Source of the DNA: Pinibacter aurantiacus
GTDB lineage: Bacteria; Bacteroidota; Bacteroidia; Chitinophagales; Chitinophagaceae
Assembly (NCBI RefSeq): GCF_019130065.1
Contig: NZ_JAHSPG010000004.1
Span: forward strand, 1-64,000
Reading direction: 5' to 3'
Length of the DNA stretch: 64,000 bases
Position 1 is the first letter of the stretch. Each line of letters opens with the position of its first letter. Both the position numbers and the translations under genes were made by a program. This document shows, piece after piece, positions 55,051 through 64,000 of this stretch. The notes beneath the pieces were generated by a model. It made no database searches, was not told the DNA's origin, and saw nothing but the letters and a program-made list of their open reading frames with translations.

Positions 55051-56184
55051 TTATTTATCTGTTCCAGCTGGCAAAACCAGGATAGTTTGGCCCTCCGTTT
55101 TAAAGTTTACTTCCTTGGTAAGAGACAACCGTCTTAAAATTGTTGATATGGATGCAGAGCGAGCAATGAATCCGCTGAAGGTTATTTTTTTCAACTCGTC
55201 TTTCTGAAATTTTATGTCCACGTCATACCAGCGGCTAATCTGCAACATGATGGAGCCCAAATCCGTGTTGTTAAAAATAAAATTTCCATTTTTCCATGCC
55301 ACAGCCTCTTCAATATCGCCGTTAGCCACCCTGGTATCTTTACCATCAAATAAAGATTGCTGACCAGGCTTTAACAATGCCGATCCGTTTATCTTTACAG
55401 CGCCTTCTAACAGTGTCGTCTGTATTTGGCCTTCGTCCGAATACGCATTAATGTTAAAGCTTGTGCCAAGCACCTCGAGGGTTTGATTACCGGAGTGTAC
55501 AATAAAGGGGTGATGTATATCTTTTGCAACTTCGAAATAACCTTCGCCTTCCAGGAATACCTCTCTTTTATTTCCGTTAAAATTTGTTGGAAAATGTAGT
55601 TTGGTAGCTGAATTCAACCATACTGTCGAGCCATCGTTTAAAGTCAATTTCCATTGCCCGCCTCTGGGGATACTTATAGTGTTTTGTAAATTATTATTTG
55701 TTTTAGCTTCATCTTCAACAGACCGGGAAAATTCAATTTCCCCAAAACTTTTTTTCGACACGGTGGTATTGCCCTGGGAAGCCAGATTGCCTTTTGGTGC
55801 ATCAGCAAGGTCTATGCTCCTGCCGTCTGCTAAAATTAAAACTGCTTTATTGGAGCCGGGTAATATCTGAGCTTGATTGACAAGTCGTTTTTCATCATTA
55901 TTCTGATACCGGTAAAGAATACCGCCTAATGTAATAAGAACCAGAAGTACTGACGCCGCCGCAAAATAACGGTGCTTATTAAGAAAACTTTGTTTTCTCG
56001 AAAGGGAGAGCCTGCTCCTTAATCTATCCTCTACATCAGCCAATGTTTCAGCTGACAGTACCTGCCGGGAAGCGTCTTCGTTAAAGTGTGCATACCAGTT
56101 TTCAACATAAGCTTTCTCTTCTTCTGAGCATAGTCCCTCGACATATTTATCGAGTAACTTAAAAAATTCTTCCTTATCTGTCAT
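55051..56184 (-). CDS. FecR family anti-sigma factor without adjacent sigma gene
   Basis: This 377-residue protein has a cytoplasmic part (about 1-70; FFKLLDKYVEGLCSEEEKAY), one membrane helix at about 72-93 (YFAAASVLLVLITLGGILYR), the FecR domain (about 165-270; WKLTLNDGSTVWLNSATKLH; VFLEGEGYFEVAKD; LEVLGTSFNINAY) and a C-terminal DUF4974-type domain (about 300-375; KITFSGFIARSASISTIL). Normally a sigma gene lies just upstream; here the next gene is the pectin methylesterase at 56446 on the same strand, beyond a terminator. The nearest sigma gene without a partner is at 45646. It precedes an STN-type SusC. Confidence 0.95.
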   Translation of the reverse strand: MTDKEEFFKLLDKYVEGLCSEEEKAYVENWYAHFNEDASRQVLSAETLADVEDRLRSRLSLSRKQSFLNKHRYFAAASVLLVLITLGGILYRYQNNDEKRLVNQAQILPGSNKAVLILADGRSIDLADAPKGNLASQGNTTVSKKSFGEIEFSRSVEDEAKTNNNLQNTISIPRGGQWKLTLNDGSTVWLNSATKLHFPTNFNGNKREVFLEGEGYFEVAKDIHHPFIVHSGNQTLEVLGTSFNINAYSDEGQIQTTLLEGAVKINGSALLKPGQQSLFDGKDTRVANGDIEEAVAWKNGNFIFNNTDLGSIMLQISRWYDVDIKFQKDELKKITFSGFIARSASISTILRRLSLTKEVNFKTEGQTILVLPAGTDK

Positions 56185-56335
56185 TCATTGTCATGTTTAC
56201 TATAATAAAACGAACGGCAAAAGGCGATCGGGTACTCAACAAAAAAAATTATTATTGAAATTTGACCAGCTCTTCAATTTCCATGATCCGGACCACAAAT
56301 TTTCCAGATACGATAAGAACGACCACTGTATTCTC

Positions 56336-56372
56336 AAAAAAAGAGGCTGCATCGAAAAATCGATACAACCTC
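56336..56372 (-). terminator. Terminator of the pectin gene set
   Basis: On the minus strand GAGGTTGTATCGA and TCGATGCAGCCTC pair with two mismatches around TTTT, then seven T (56336-56342 as A). It lies 73 bases after the pectin methylesterase stop and separates it from FecR. Confidence 0.88.
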
Positions 56373-56445
56373 GTGCTACAATCGATGGCCTAACCAAGCG
56401 TTTGCCTAATATGCGAGAAAAGCGATCCTTTTAACTGTAATTCAG

Positions 56446-57969
56446 TTAATTTACGGTTGAAAATTGCCAGAGCTGGTTATCGCCATTGGCAAAGTTGTAT
56501 TGCTGTATGGCAGCTCCATTGCTTGTACTTTGGTCTTTCACATCAATGCATTTTCCGCTATTGCGATTAAGAATTTTATAATAACCGTCACCCGTACTTA
56601 CAATGGACCATTGCTGGTTGGAACCACCAGAATAGTTCCATTGTTGAATAACACCATAATTGGCAGTGGATGCATCCTTTACGTCGAGTCCTTTATTACT
56701 GTTGACATTGATTATGCTATAATAACCACCTCCGACATCGTTTACAATAAATTTCTGATTGGCCCCCCCTGCGTAATTCCATTGCTGAATTAATGCACCA
56801 TTCGCTGTTGACATTTCAACAACATCCAGCGCTTTACCACTTAGCTTACAAGTGATTTTATAAGTAGCACCAGAAACTATGCCTGCACCCGGGGAGGATG
56901 AGGGATCATTGATCACCGCAAGGGGATCCCAATTATCGGTTACGGGACTACTGGAATACGTTGTTTTTAAAACATTCAGGTAGGAACTATAATTGGATGC
57001 CTGTGAAGCCGTAAGTAGTTTGCACCAGGACACCCTGCCGGAAGTGGCAGCACCACTACCAGTATTGCCATACTCACAATACCTTGCAGTGAGGTCGTTG
57101 GCAGCATTCCCCCAGTCGTTCCAACCGCTGGCACTAATAATGGAAGATAAATTACAATTGATAAAAGCAGTTGCTGCATAGCCACCCCATGTCCTGCCTA
57201 AAAGGGTGGTGATTCCAGAAGCTCCGGTAACCGTGCAATTATTAAATATCAAACCATAAGGAACATAATCAGCAGTGTTAGCCGCTGTTAGAGCAGAACC
57301 GCCATAACTATACAAACTGCATCCTTCAAAGAAAGCAGTAGCTGCGCCAAATATAAAGTCTGTTGTGCCTTCGACATAACAGTTTTTTAAATATACACGA
57401 CAATTTCCGGCATACCATGTATCCTGCCTCCCCAGAAACCGACAATTATTAAAAACGGTTTTATCTGCCGTTATGTTTACCGCAAGTGCTTGGCCAACCG
57501 GCCCTGAAGAGTTTTCAAATACGATATTGGAAGCATAAAAACCTTCACCTTTTATAAAAGTACTGGCAGAACCTGATGTGCCATAACCTGAGCCTGTAGC
57601 GGGATTGATCTTACTCGAATAATTATCATAGGTCAGTTTTACGCCTGTTGCACTTTCTCCTATAAAGCTGATATTTTTCTTGGAAGCATCGATGGTTATC
57701 ACTTCTTTGTAAGTTCCATTTTTAATATAGATAATGGTTCGTGTACCGCTATTAGCTGGCGCAGCATTCACAGCCGCCTGCACGGTAGAATAATTACCAC
57801 TACCATCTTTGGCTACCACGATGTTTGGAGTGAAGCTGCTGGCGAGTGTTGTTGCAGTAGCCAAACTGCTAATTTGTTCATTGGTATCTAGTCCTGACGT
57901 CATTCTTTTTTCACAGGAAAAATTCAGTGATACTATTATCAATAGAAAAAACAATCTTATGTTTTTCAT
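56446..57969 (-). CDS. Pectin methylesterase (CE8) with ricin-type trefoil
   Basis: This 507-residue lipoprotein has a signal and lipobox (MKNIRLFFLLIIVSLNFSC). The catalytic beta-helix (about 50-345) shows CE8 marks: GSGNYSTVQAAVNAAP, VGQALAVNI with the oxyanion-hole Gln, GRQDTWY with catalytic Asp, GTTDFIFGAATAFFEGC with the second Asp, and GRTWGGYA with the catalytic Arg. A C-terminal RICIN/CBM13 trefoil (about 370-507) has three QW-like repeats (IQQWNYAGGANQ, IQQWNYSGGSNQ, IQQYNFANGDNQ). It removes methyl groups from homogalacturonan. It follows the polygalacturonase gene on the same strand, 155 bases apart. Confidence 0.95.
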   Translation of the reverse strand: MKNIRLFFLLIIVSLNFSCEKRMTSGLDTNEQISSLATATTLASSFTPNIVVAKDGSGNYSTVQAAVNAAPANSGTRTIIYIKNGTYKEVITIDASKKNISFIGESATGVKLTYDNYSSKINPATGSGYGTSGSASTFIKGEGFYASNIVFENSSGPVGQALAVNITADKTVFNNCRFLGRQDTWYAGNCRVYLKNCYVEGTTDFIFGAATAFFEGCSLYSYGGSALTAANTADYVPYGLIFNNCTVTGASGITTLLGRTWGGYAATAFINCNLSSIISASGWNDWGNAANDLTARYCEYGNTGSGAATSGRVSWCKLLTASQASNYSSYLNVLKTTYSSSPVTDNWDPLAVINDPSSSPGAGIVSGATYKITCKLSGKALDVVEMSTANGALIQQWNYAGGANQKFIVNDVGGGYYSIINVNSNKGLDVKDASTANYGVIQQWNYSGGSNQQWSIVSTGDGYYKILNRNSGKCIDVKDQSTSNGAAIQQYNFANGDNQLWQFSTVN

Positions 57970-58124
57970 TATGGCATGTTTATTTTTTAAAAATTCCTAT
58001 TCAAAAAATTGTCCTTTTATTTATCGGTTTCAATTTTATAAACTGGTTTTACTTAAAGAAAATGTGGGGTGTTGTCTCAGCCTATCATTTTTGTAATCAG
58101 GCAAAGAGCCAGACTAATTTTCGA

Positions 58125-59459
58125 CTACTGGGGCACGCCGGTAGTGAGATTAATTCCGGTGATAGATGACTGATATGTGCTGATAAACGCATTACCACTT
58201 GATGCTGTTATTTTTGAGCCATTGGTAAAAATTACGTTATTGGCATAATTCATTTTCATACCTACAGCAGCAGTTATTTTCACGTTATCGAAGGTTAGAT
58301 CGCGCATTGCCTTTTCTGGAACCGCCCAAATGATACCCGCCTTATCCGCACCGGTTACGGTTATATTTTTGAAGGTCATGTATTTCCATACGGGTGTGGT
58401 TGTTGTAATTGTTTGGGCAACATCACCATTAGCAGTTGATGGTATAGTATTGTCAGGGTAATATTCGGCTATAAAAAATGGATTTGACACATTGGTCATG
58501 GTCAGGTTAGAATAGGTCAAGTATTGCACAACACCGCTTCGTGTACGGTTTGATTTGATACGAACGCCATTATCTGTACCATTGAACGTGCAATTATCAA
58601 CCGTAATATGGTTTACGTTAGAAGCATAACTACCTATTGAGCATCCGTGGCCTGTTCCAAAAGTACAGTTTGAAATATTTACGTACTCACTGTTGCTGTT
58701 CATGGCGATATTATCATCTCCACAACTGATATTACAATTTAAAACATCAACATTAGGAGACCAGATATCAATTCCATCAGTATTGGGTGAACTTTCTGGA
58801 GAATTGATGGTAACACCCGAAACGGTCACACTATTATTATTTTTTCCTATGCCTATATGACTGTTTGGAGCATTTTGAATGGTAATACCAGAAATCTCAA
58901 TTGTACTGGCACTCGTTAATCCGATCATCGCCGGACGGGCAATGGCATTGCCACTTGCCTTGGTGGTAGCGTAGGCGCTCCACCACGCTGAACCCTGTCC
59001 CTCCAAAACACCAGGGCCACTGATTTTGGCATTGGTAGACCCCGCAAGATTGATCAAAGGGGCGACATCTGCAGTACCTCCGGAGCCCGGGTACGTACCA
59101 TAAGCAAGTGCTTTCAAAATGGTACCGGATGATAATTGAAGGTTAACGTTGTTTTTGATTTGAAGCGGACCCGATAAAAATGTTCCGGACGGAATTGAAA
59201 CCGTACCACCGCCTGCTGCATTAGCAGCATTGATCGCATTTTGAATGGCTGTAGTGTTATTTGAAGAACTTGTAGATGCACCGTAGTTGGTAACATTAAA
59301 TGTTTCCGATGGAATAACAGGTTTGGATACAGATAATAATCCAATGGAAGAGACAGGGTCTGAACTTTGTACAGGAGCGGCAGCGTTACCGCCTTTGCTA
59401 CAAAATTGAAAATGCATGCATAGGTAAGCCAAGCCAATGGCTAAATTTAGTTTTTTCAT
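58125..59459 (-). CDS. Polygalacturonase (GH28)
   Basis: This 444-residue lipoprotein-like enzyme has a signal peptide (MKKLNLAIGLAYLCMHFQFC, lipobox-like FQFC). It is a right-handed beta-helix with GH28 signature sites: NTDGIDIWS, CGDDNIAMNS with the catalytic DD at residues 248-249, GHGCSIGS and VRIKSNR. It hydrolyses alpha-1,4-galacturonic bonds in demethylated homogalacturonan, so the CE8 esterase next to it prepares its substrate. N-terminal Ser/Thr-rich linker (about 22-55) suggests surface anchoring. It is upstream of CE8 and separated from GH3 by a terminator at 59591. Confidence 0.94.
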   Translation of the reverse strand: MKKLNLAIGLAYLCMHFQFCSKGGNAAAPVQSSDPVSSIGLLSVSKPVIPSETFNVTNYGASTSSSNNTTAIQNAINAANAAGGGTVSIPSGTFLSGPLQIKNNVNLQLSSGTILKALAYGTYPGSGGTADVAPLINLAGSTNAKISGPGVLEGQGSAWWSAYATTKASGNAIARPAMIGLTSASTIEISGITIQNAPNSHIGIGKNNNSVTVSGVTINSPESSPNTDGIDIWSPNVDVLNCNISCGDDNIAMNSNSEYVNISNCTFGTGHGCSIGSYASNVNHITVDNCTFNGTDNGVRIKSNRTRSGVVQYLTYSNLTMTNVSNPFFIAEYYPDNTIPSTANGDVAQTITTTTPVWKYMTFKNITVTGADKAGIIWAVPEKAMRDLTFDNVKITAAVGMKMNYANNVIFTNGSKITASSGNAFISTYQSSITGINLTTGVPQ

Positions 59460-59590
59460 ACAACAAACAATGTTTAATAATTAATAATGCTTTGAAGAAT
59501 GGACTAAATTATCAATGCATGAATGGAGAGTTGATCAATAATTGGGAAAAATGGTCGACTATTTGATAACACGATACTTATTTAAACAAA

Positions 59591-59619
59591 AACAGATGGC
59601 TTTTATTGGGCCATCTGTT
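59591..59619. terminator. Terminator after GH3 gene
   Basis: AACAGATGGC (59591-59600) pairs with GCCATCTGTT (59610-59619) around a nine-base loop. On the minus strand a run of T follows. It lies 30 bases after the GH3 stop, so GH28 starts a separate transcript. Confidence 0.85.
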
Positions 59620-59648
59620 TTTCATAAATTATATGGTTGTTCCAACTA

Positions 59649-62249
59649 CTAGTCGATTTTTACTTTTATAGTTTTTAAATCACTTGCCGCGGAACTGGTG
59701 CCGTATTGTAGTTCATAGACACCCGGCATGATTTTCATTGTTTGCGATTGAGGATCGAAAAACTCAAATGCAAAGGGAGATAAAGCAAGTTTTACCTGAA
59801 CGGTTTCTCCTTTTTGGACGGTTATTCTTTTAAAACCGCGTAACGACTTAATCGGTCCTTTCTTGTCCCGTGGGTTGCGGATATACAATTGAACAACTTC
59901 ATCACCATCCCGGTTACCCATATTGGTAACAGGGATATCAACTGTTAGCGAATCTCCCAGGCGAAGTGCTGTTGAACTTAACTGCGCTTTCCCATACTTG
60001 AATGTTGTATAACTAAGGCCATAACCAAATGGGTAGACGGGTTTCCCATTAAAATACCTGTAAGTCCTGCCCTTTGTCATGCTGTAATCCTCAAAGTCCG
60101 GAAGATCATTAACCGAAGCATAAAATGTCACAGGCAATCTTGCACCCGGATTATAATCCCCAAATAAAACATCTGCCACTGCTCTTCCACCCTGCTGACC
60201 AGGATACCACGCCTCAACAATGCCATCCAGGTTTTTACTCTGCCACGGAAGCGCCATCGTATTACCATTGCAAAGCACGAGAATTACCGGCTTTCCTGTT
60301 GCCTTCAATAGGCGCAATAAATCTTCCTGCACCTTGGGTAAATCAATACTGGTTCTGTCCCCTTTCTTAAATCCGGGAAGATCCACTCCCATTTCTTCGC
60401 CTTCCAGCGCAGAGGAAATACCGCCAACAAAAACAATTGCCTCTGCATCCTTTATTTTTTCTACAATCGCCTCGTTCTCTATTTGTTTATTATAACCGAT
60501 GTTAAAATTTAATGTCGCATTGCCATCACTTTGAAAGTACTCCAGCATAATTTTATATGCGCGTCCTTTTTCAGTTTGTAACTTATAAGTCTTTCTACTT
60601 TGTTTGCCAACATTCCAACTGGCAAGAACTTCCTTGTCGTCAATTTTAATTCGATACCCATCATCGGCAGACACACTTAGTAACACCTCTGTTGATTGGG
60701 GTGCAGTAAATACCGTTTCAAATCTTGCTGAAAATTCCGTTAGGTTGACACCAGGTGCGAAAACTGTATTGCCACCACCATCATAATTCAAGGGCTTATT
60801 TATTTGATCGGTGGCAACGACACCACCCGAAAAATCTCTGGTGTTCCAAAAACTAGCCTTGAAACCAGGTACCCCTTCAAATTGGCAATTATTGATAACG
60901 TTTACAAAATAAGTTTTATCAACAAGGCCGCAACCTTGTTCAAATATGATCCTATCGGGCGACAGTTTTGATTTTATTCCATCCAGGATAGTAACGGAAT
61001 GTGACGGAATACCGTTGTAATTTGCCCACAGCATGACTGAATCCATAGCATTCGGACCAATTACTGCCAGCTTTTTTAAATTTCTGTTTAAGGGCAGAAT
61101 ATTGTTTTGATTTCTAAGTAACACAATACTCTTACGAGCCATTTCCAATGCCTGTGAAACATGCTCCTGCGACTCTACCACTGAATATGGAATATGTGAC
61201 CAGGAAACAAGGCTATCATCATCGAACATGCCCAACTGAATTCGTGCACGCAGTAAACGAAGCACCGATTTATCGATATCTGCTTCGCTGATTAAACCCT
61301 GGCTCACCGCGCTTTCCAGGTAGGCGTAAGAACCATCACATGCCAGATCGGTGCCTGATAAAACAGCGTCCGCAGAAGCAGCTTCAGCGCTGGAGTGGGT
61401 TTCATGTTTCCCTTTGCCATAAAAATCCCTGATAGCGCCGCAGTCCGATACAATGAGATCATCGTATCCCCATTTATTTCTGAGAATGTCTACGAGCAAC
61501 TGTTTGCTGGAACAACAAGGCTCTCCTTCAAACCTGTTATAGGCACACATTACTTCTTTTACCCCTGCTTGTGTTACCAATGCCTTAAATGCCGGAAGAT
61601 AGGTTTCCCATAAATCCCGTTGTGAAATGTTTTTTGCATCAAAACTATGCCTGCTCCATTCCGGACCGCTATGTACTGCATAGTGCTTGGCGCATGCGTG
61701 TGTTTTATCATAAGGTTGCGATCCATCACCTTGCAGGCCCCTCACGACCGCAACCCCCATGGATGCAGTTAAAAATGGATCTTCCCCATAGGTCTCCATG
61801 CCCCTGCCCCAACGGGGATCTCTCAAAATATTGATATTGGGAGTCCAAAACGTCAGTCCCTGGTATCGTTTGAACAAATTGTTGCGTTTGAATTCGTGAT
61901 GCTTGGCACGTGCCTCATCGGAAATCATATTGTACGTATTAAAAACCGCGTCTACATCAAAGGTGGCTGCAAGCCCGATTGTTTGTGGAAATACCGTTGC
62001 CTTACCAGCTCTTGCGACACCGTGAAGCGCTTCGTTCCACCAATCCGTAGCCGGAATACCTAACCTTTCAATAGCTGGTGAATTGTTCATTGTCTGGCTG
62101 ATCTTTTCACGAAGCGTCAATCTTCCAAGTAAATCTTTTGCTCTTTCCTCCGCTGTTAGTTTCGGATTTTGATAAGGAAGTATTTGTGAAAATAAGGATA
62201 AGCTAAAAAATAAAAACAGAGATGATGCGGAAACAATTTTCTTAAACAT
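59649..62249 (-). CDS. GH3 family beta-glycosidase with PA14 domain
   Basis: The ATG at 62249 gives 866 residues with a signal peptide (MFKKIVSASSLFLFFSLSLF). GH3 N-terminal barrel marks: NSPAIERLGIPATDWWNEAL, GLTFWTPNINILRDPRWGRG, and the nucleophile D269 in LIVSDCGAI. A PA14-like insert (about 460-590; VPGFKASFWNTRDFSGG; SADDGYRIKIDDKE) sits in the second domain, and a fibronectin-like C-terminal domain (about 770-866) follows. This layout is that of beta-xylosidases and beta-glucosidases used on plant oligosaccharides. It is probably periplasmic. It lies downstream of the hybrid two-component gene on the same strand. Confidence 0.94.
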   Translation of the reverse strand: MFKKIVSASSLFLFFSLSLFSQILPYQNPKLTAEERAKDLLGRLTLREKISQTMNNSPAIERLGIPATDWWNEALHGVARAGKATVFPQTIGLAATFDVDAVFNTYNMISDEARAKHHEFKRNNLFKRYQGLTFWTPNINILRDPRWGRGMETYGEDPFLTASMGVAVVRGLQGDGSQPYDKTHACAKHYAVHSGPEWSRHSFDAKNISQRDLWETYLPAFKALVTQAGVKEVMCAYNRFEGEPCCSSKQLLVDILRNKWGYDDLIVSDCGAIRDFYGKGKHETHSSAEAASADAVLSGTDLACDGSYAYLESAVSQGLISEADIDKSVLRLLRARIQLGMFDDDSLVSWSHIPYSVVESQEHVSQALEMARKSIVLLRNQNNILPLNRNLKKLAVIGPNAMDSVMLWANYNGIPSHSVTILDGIKSKLSPDRIIFEQGCGLVDKTYFVNVINNCQFEGVPGFKASFWNTRDFSGGVVATDQINKPLNYDGGGNTVFAPGVNLTEFSARFETVFTAPQSTEVLLSVSADDGYRIKIDDKEVLASWNVGKQSRKTYKLQTEKGRAYKIMLEYFQSDGNATLNFNIGYNKQIENEAIVEKIKDAEAIVFVGGISSALEGEEMGVDLPGFKKGDRTSIDLPKVQEDLLRLLKATGKPVILVLCNGNTMALPWQSKNLDGIVEAWYPGQQGGRAVADVLFGDYNPGARLPVTFYASVNDLPDFEDYSMTKGRTYRYFNGKPVYPFGYGLSYTTFKYGKAQLSSTALRLGDSLTVDIPVTNMGNRDGDEVVQLYIRNPRDKKGPIKSLRGFKRITVQKGETVQVKLALSPFAFEFFDPQSQTMKIMPGVYELQYGTSSAASDLKTIKVKID

Positions 62250-62455
62250 ACAGACTAATCGATTTTCTTTCTTGATAACAATACGCACAGGCAAGCCACC
62301 TTTACCTAACGCCCAATCTCAGATATATGAGTAGGCCCGGTGATGGCTCTGGCATTTATAGGGTGACAAACCTATTGTTTTTGCCCTCTACAAATGTTGA
62401 ATTATTATGCATTTAGGTCGAAAAATCGATAAATAAAATCTGAGAGGCCCAGATT

Positions 62456-64000
62456 CTACTTATTCGCCGTCGTTTCCTTGATTTGCTTCATGTAGTTTTT
62501 GGGTGTCATCTCAAATTTAATTTTGAAACAATATCCAAAATATTTCGGATCGTTAAATCCAACCATATAAGCAACCTCCGAAATGTTCGTATAACCGGCA
62601 TCGAAATAATACAGTGATTTTTTCAAACGCATTTCCCTGACAAATTCTACCGGAGCAATTCCGGTAAGCGATTTGAATTTTTTATAAAAGGAACTTCTGC
62701 TCATTGCAAGTGTTTCCGCTACCGTGTCAATATCGAAATCCGACTCAATCATTTTATCTTCAACGATACTTGCGACCTTTTTCAGAAATTGTTCATCCAA
62801 CGGCAGTATGGCCACATCTTCAGGTCCAATCTGCACCACCTTCCTGTTTTCCAAAAGGGATTGCAATACGCGCTGCTGCTTTTTGATTTGATTTTGAATG
62901 GCTGCAATCAGAAAATCATGACTGAACGGTTTTGTGATATAGTAATCAGCTCCCGTATTCAGGCCTTCAATCTGACTTTCAACCGCACTCTTCGCCGTTA
63001 ATAATATTACAGGAATATGGCTCGTTAAGGAATCTTTCTTCAAAAGAGAAAGCATTTCCAATCCATCCATTTCCGGCATCATGATATCGCTCAGTATCAA
63101 ATCAGGTAATAATAGTTTTGCTTTTTGCAAACCTTCAAGACCATTTTTTGCCACCTCTACTTTAAAATAATCTGCTAACTGGCTTTTGAGAAAAAACTGC
63201 AGGTCCGCGTTGTCTTCTACCAATAATATCTGGGTCGTGGATTCGAATGCGGCAGGTCTGTCTCCATCCGTGAATTGACCTGTTTTACTATTCTCAAAAT
63301 CAGCAGACACGTCCGGACCAGCTACCGTTATAGTCAAATCCTTTTCTTGATGCAATCGCGCATGATCTACGATTGGCAACATAATCTTTACCGTTAGACC
63401 GCCATTCGTATTATTTTTTGCGTGTATAGTGCCGTTATGTAATTCAACCAGTTGCTTGCTTAGTGCCAGTCCGATTCCCAGTCCATTCTTATTTTGGTGC
63501 CCTGCACCTTCATACTCATAAAAGAGGTCAAAAATTTTATCTATTTTTTCTTTTGGCACACCGGCTCCCTGATCTGAAACTTCTATCAATACTTCCTCTG
63601 GTTTTTCTGTTCTTAAAATCCTGACATTAATAACCTTTCTATCAGCTGTAAATTTGAAAGCGTTGGCAAGTAAATTATAAATGACAGTTTCAAATTTATC
63701 TAAATCAATGACAGCGTCTTTTCGATCAAAATCACTATGAAAGCGTAATGTGATTTGCTTTTCATTGGCCACTTCACTAAAATAAGTAGTGATGTCTTTA
63801 ATAAATGCCACGAGATCAATTTGGGAGCAGGTTAGTTTTACATTGCCGCTGTCCAGCTTACGCATCATTAATAACTGATCGACAAAGCGGCTCATTCTTT
63901 CTGCATTTTTCTGTACCACTTCCATGTACTGTTGTCCTCTGTGCGAAAGATTTTCGCTTTTAAGCACCTCATCAATGGGATTTACAATTAGGGTCAAAGG
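62456..64000 (-). CDS. Hybrid two-component sensor/regulator (HTCS), 3' part
   Basis: The gene runs out of the window to the right; 514 codons are visible, beginning PLTLIVNP just after the phosphorylated-histidine box, so the His itself lies outside. The kinase dimerisation helix is followed by the ATPase domain (about 70-205; NLLANAFKFT, DQGAGVPKEKI, GLGIGLALSKQLVEL). A receiver domain follows (about 255-375; LLVEDNADLQ, LSDIMMPEMDG with the phosphate-accepting Asp), then an AraC-type HTH (about 400-510; VAETLAMSRSSFYKKF, VAYMVGFNDPKYFGY). Such one-protein systems usually bind a sugar fragment in a periplasmic part and turn on nearby glycan genes, here GH3 and possibly the GH28/CE8 set. Confidence 0.94.
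   Translation of the reverse strand, partial: PLTLIVNPIDEVLKSENLSHRGQQYMEVVQKNAERMSRFVDQLLMMRKLDSGNVKLTCSQIDLVAFIKDITTYFSEVANEKQITLRFHSDFDRKDAVIDLDKFETVIYNLLANAFKFTADRKVINVRILRTEKPEEVLIEVSDQGAGVPKEKIDKIFDLFYEYEGAGHQNKNGLGIGLALSKQLVELHNGTIHAKNNTNGGLTVKIMLPIVDHARLHQEKDLTITVAGPDVSADFENSKTGQFTDGDRPAAFESTTQILLVEDNADLQFFLKSQLADYFKVEVAKNGLEGLQKAKLLLPDLILSDIMMPEMDGLEMLSLLKKDSLTSHIPVILLTAKSAVESQIEGLNTGADYYITKPFSHDFLIAAIQNQIKKQQRVLQSLLENRKVVQIGPEDVAILPLDEQFLKKVASIVEDKMIESDFDIDTVAETLAMSRSSFYKKFKSLTGIAPVEFVREMRLKKSLYYFDAGYTNISEVAYMVGFNDPKYFGYCFKIKFEMTPKNYMKQIKETTANK

Overview
The window looks like a chromosomal segment of a Bacteroidota bacterium, most likely of the family Chitinophagaceae; the genus cannot be fixed from the sequence. 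Pointers are three SusC/SusD outer-membrane import pairs, FecI/FecR sigma/anti-sigma cassettes, a hybrid two-component regulator, many secreted lipoproteins and glycoside hydrolases, a protein with a type IX-like C-terminal tail, and TTG or ATG starts without clear Shine-Dalgarno sites. No rRNA, intact tRNA, CRISPR array, transposase or integrase is visible.

Layout. 0-9 kb: housekeeping and small-molecule genes (membrane protein, MFS transporter, luciferase-like oxidoreductase, metallo-beta-lactamase-fold hydrolase, DNA/RNA non-specific endonuclease, exonuclease III) around an AraC regulator followed closely by a GH29 fucosidase. 9-18 kb: a minus-strand glycan locus read as FecI sigma, FecR anti-sigma, SusC with STN domain, SusD, GH30 lipoprotein. 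18-27.3 kb: a CsgG-like lipid-free secreted protein, an NYN-domain nuclease with a structured leader, a large secreted protein, a small secreted protein and a fatty-acid desaturase, then three outer-membrane-type proteins on the minus strand. Three successive plus-strand genes here end in near-identical GAAA-loop terminators. 27.7-41.3 kb: a second minus-strand locus read as SusC (no STN), SusD, an unassigned barrel enzyme, GH92 mannosidase, a GH141-like beta-helix protein and a GH67/GH20-like enzyme. 41.9-44 kb: an M3 peptidase lipoprotein. 44.1-56.2 kb: AT-rich DNA starting at what looks like a tRNA 3' remnant, carrying a hypothetical gene, a TTG-start FecI-type sigma factor and a minus-strand FecR-SusC-SusD-TlpA-TlpA-TlpA cluster. 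56.4-64 kb: pectin methylesterase with a ricin-type trefoil, polygalacturonase, GH3 glucosidase/xylosidase and the 3' part of a hybrid two-component sensor/regulator.

How the parts work together. SusC/SusD pairs take up oligosaccharides cut at the surface by secreted or lipid-anchored hydrolases; FecI/FecR with an STN-bearing SusC couples import to transcription; the hybrid sensor next to GH3/GH28/CE8 is the probable regulator of pectin and hemicellulose use.

The most unusual material is non-coding. Many intergenic gaps contain long imperfect palindromes, each built from a different short word repeated in tandem. Two sigma/anti-sigma-associated SusC genes share a nearly identical 25-base sequence right before their start codon. 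The NYN gene has a two-tier hairpin with a seven-base U tract and a 13-codon mini-ORF in its leader. A sigma gene and the only nearby partnerless anti-sigma gene sit at opposite ends of one cluster. Family assignments are from reading motifs, not database searches.
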